Position numbers and translations under genes: made by a program
DNA from: Elusimicrobiales bacterium
GTDB taxonomy: Bacteria > Elusimicrobiota > Elusimicrobia > Elusimicrobiales > Elusimicrobiaceae
DNA: 37,599 nucleotides
Reading direction: 5' to 3'
NCBI GenBank assembly: GCA_041651175.1
Contig: JBAZJT010000019.1
Span: 1 to 37,599, forward strand
Part shown: positions 37,474-37,599 of the stretch, one piece after another
Layout of the letters: the number at the start of each line of letters is the position of its first letter
Position numbering within the stretch: the stretch's first letter is position 1
Notes under the pieces: model-generated
What the model saw: only the letters and a program-made list of their open reading frames with translations
Told to the model about the DNA's origin: nothing
Database searches by the model: none

Positions 37474-37599
37474 TCCTGACTTGTGCGGAGGGGTTAAATT
37501 TCAGACCCACTCCGACGAGAGCTGCTTGAATTTTGGGTGTCCCGCTGGTAAAATTGGGGATGTTTATACGAAAAAAACGCAACAAAAGCGGTTCAATCA
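37474..37599 (+). mobile_element. End of a second IS1634-like insertion sequence, cut by window edge
   Basis: Starts with TCCTGACTT like the left copy and shares GAATTT(T)GGGTGTCCCG and the transposase start. It faces outward and lies 20 bases after the lipoprotein gene. It ends at the same transposase codon as the copy at 1-127, as expected where an assembly stops at a multicopy sequence. Confidence 0.75.
37560..37599 (+). CDS. IS1634-family transposase, N-terminal fragment (partial)
   Basis: Reads MFIRKKRNKSGSI and runs off the window, differing from the left copy by two conservative residues (Ile3, Ile13 for Val). Only the start is visible; catalytic residues are outside. Confidence 0.65.
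   Translation, partial: MFIRKKRNKSGSI

Overview
This is a GC-rich stretch of a diderm bacterium: it has Sec signal peptides, a lipoprotein, an outer-membrane beta-barrel ending in aromatic residues, and a NagZ-type murein enzyme. It holds about 28 genes and two genes cut by insertion sequences or deletions. The gene mix (an Ehr-type complex, IS1634-like elements, an orphan BCCP, many secreted proteins of unknown function) made me think of Elusimicrobiota, but that is an impression from gene content and was not tested. No rRNA, tRNA or CRISPR array was seen.

Layout. Both ends run into outward-facing copies of an IS1634-like element, cut at the same point 40 bases inside the transposase. The left copy interrupts a methyltransferase gene. 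Then come (minus strand) dprA, a TPR-like protein, a secreted Pro/Ala-rich protein and hutI. A divergent GH3 hexosaminidase gene follows. Positions 5553-8547 are a composite accessory island: a 181-bp direct repeat made of the GH3 3' end and the next gene's terminator flanks it, and inside are an inverted repeat, a small secreted protein and a DUF4143 ATPase. After the island lie an LprI-like secreted protein and a minus-strand trio (secreted repeat protein, peptide-type solute-binding protein, large DnaA-like ATPase with a long proline-rich linker), then a glutamine-synthetase-family gene.

The intergenic region 15654-16065 is packed with palindromes. A back-to-back promoter pair at 17098-17156 drives two secreted proteins, one a CsgG-like/beta-barrel protein. 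The most notable system is the six-gene operon 18657-25673. It resembles hydrogenase-4 (HyfB, C, E, F, G and a fused H-I), but the catalytic subunit has lost all four NiFe-ligating cysteines and the cleavable C-terminal tail. It is therefore best read as an energy-converting hydrogenase-related (Ehr) ion-pumping complex with an unknown redox reaction, not as a hydrogenase.

A lower-GC patch follows with a HEAT-repeat protein and a broken restriction enzyme gene. The right part is mostly housekeeping on the minus strand: rpsO-pnp-BCCP with a membrane protein and an MFS transporter downstream, a polysaccharide deacetylase with a structured leader, asnS with a small upstream gene, and finally a lipoprotein gene before the right-hand IS copy.
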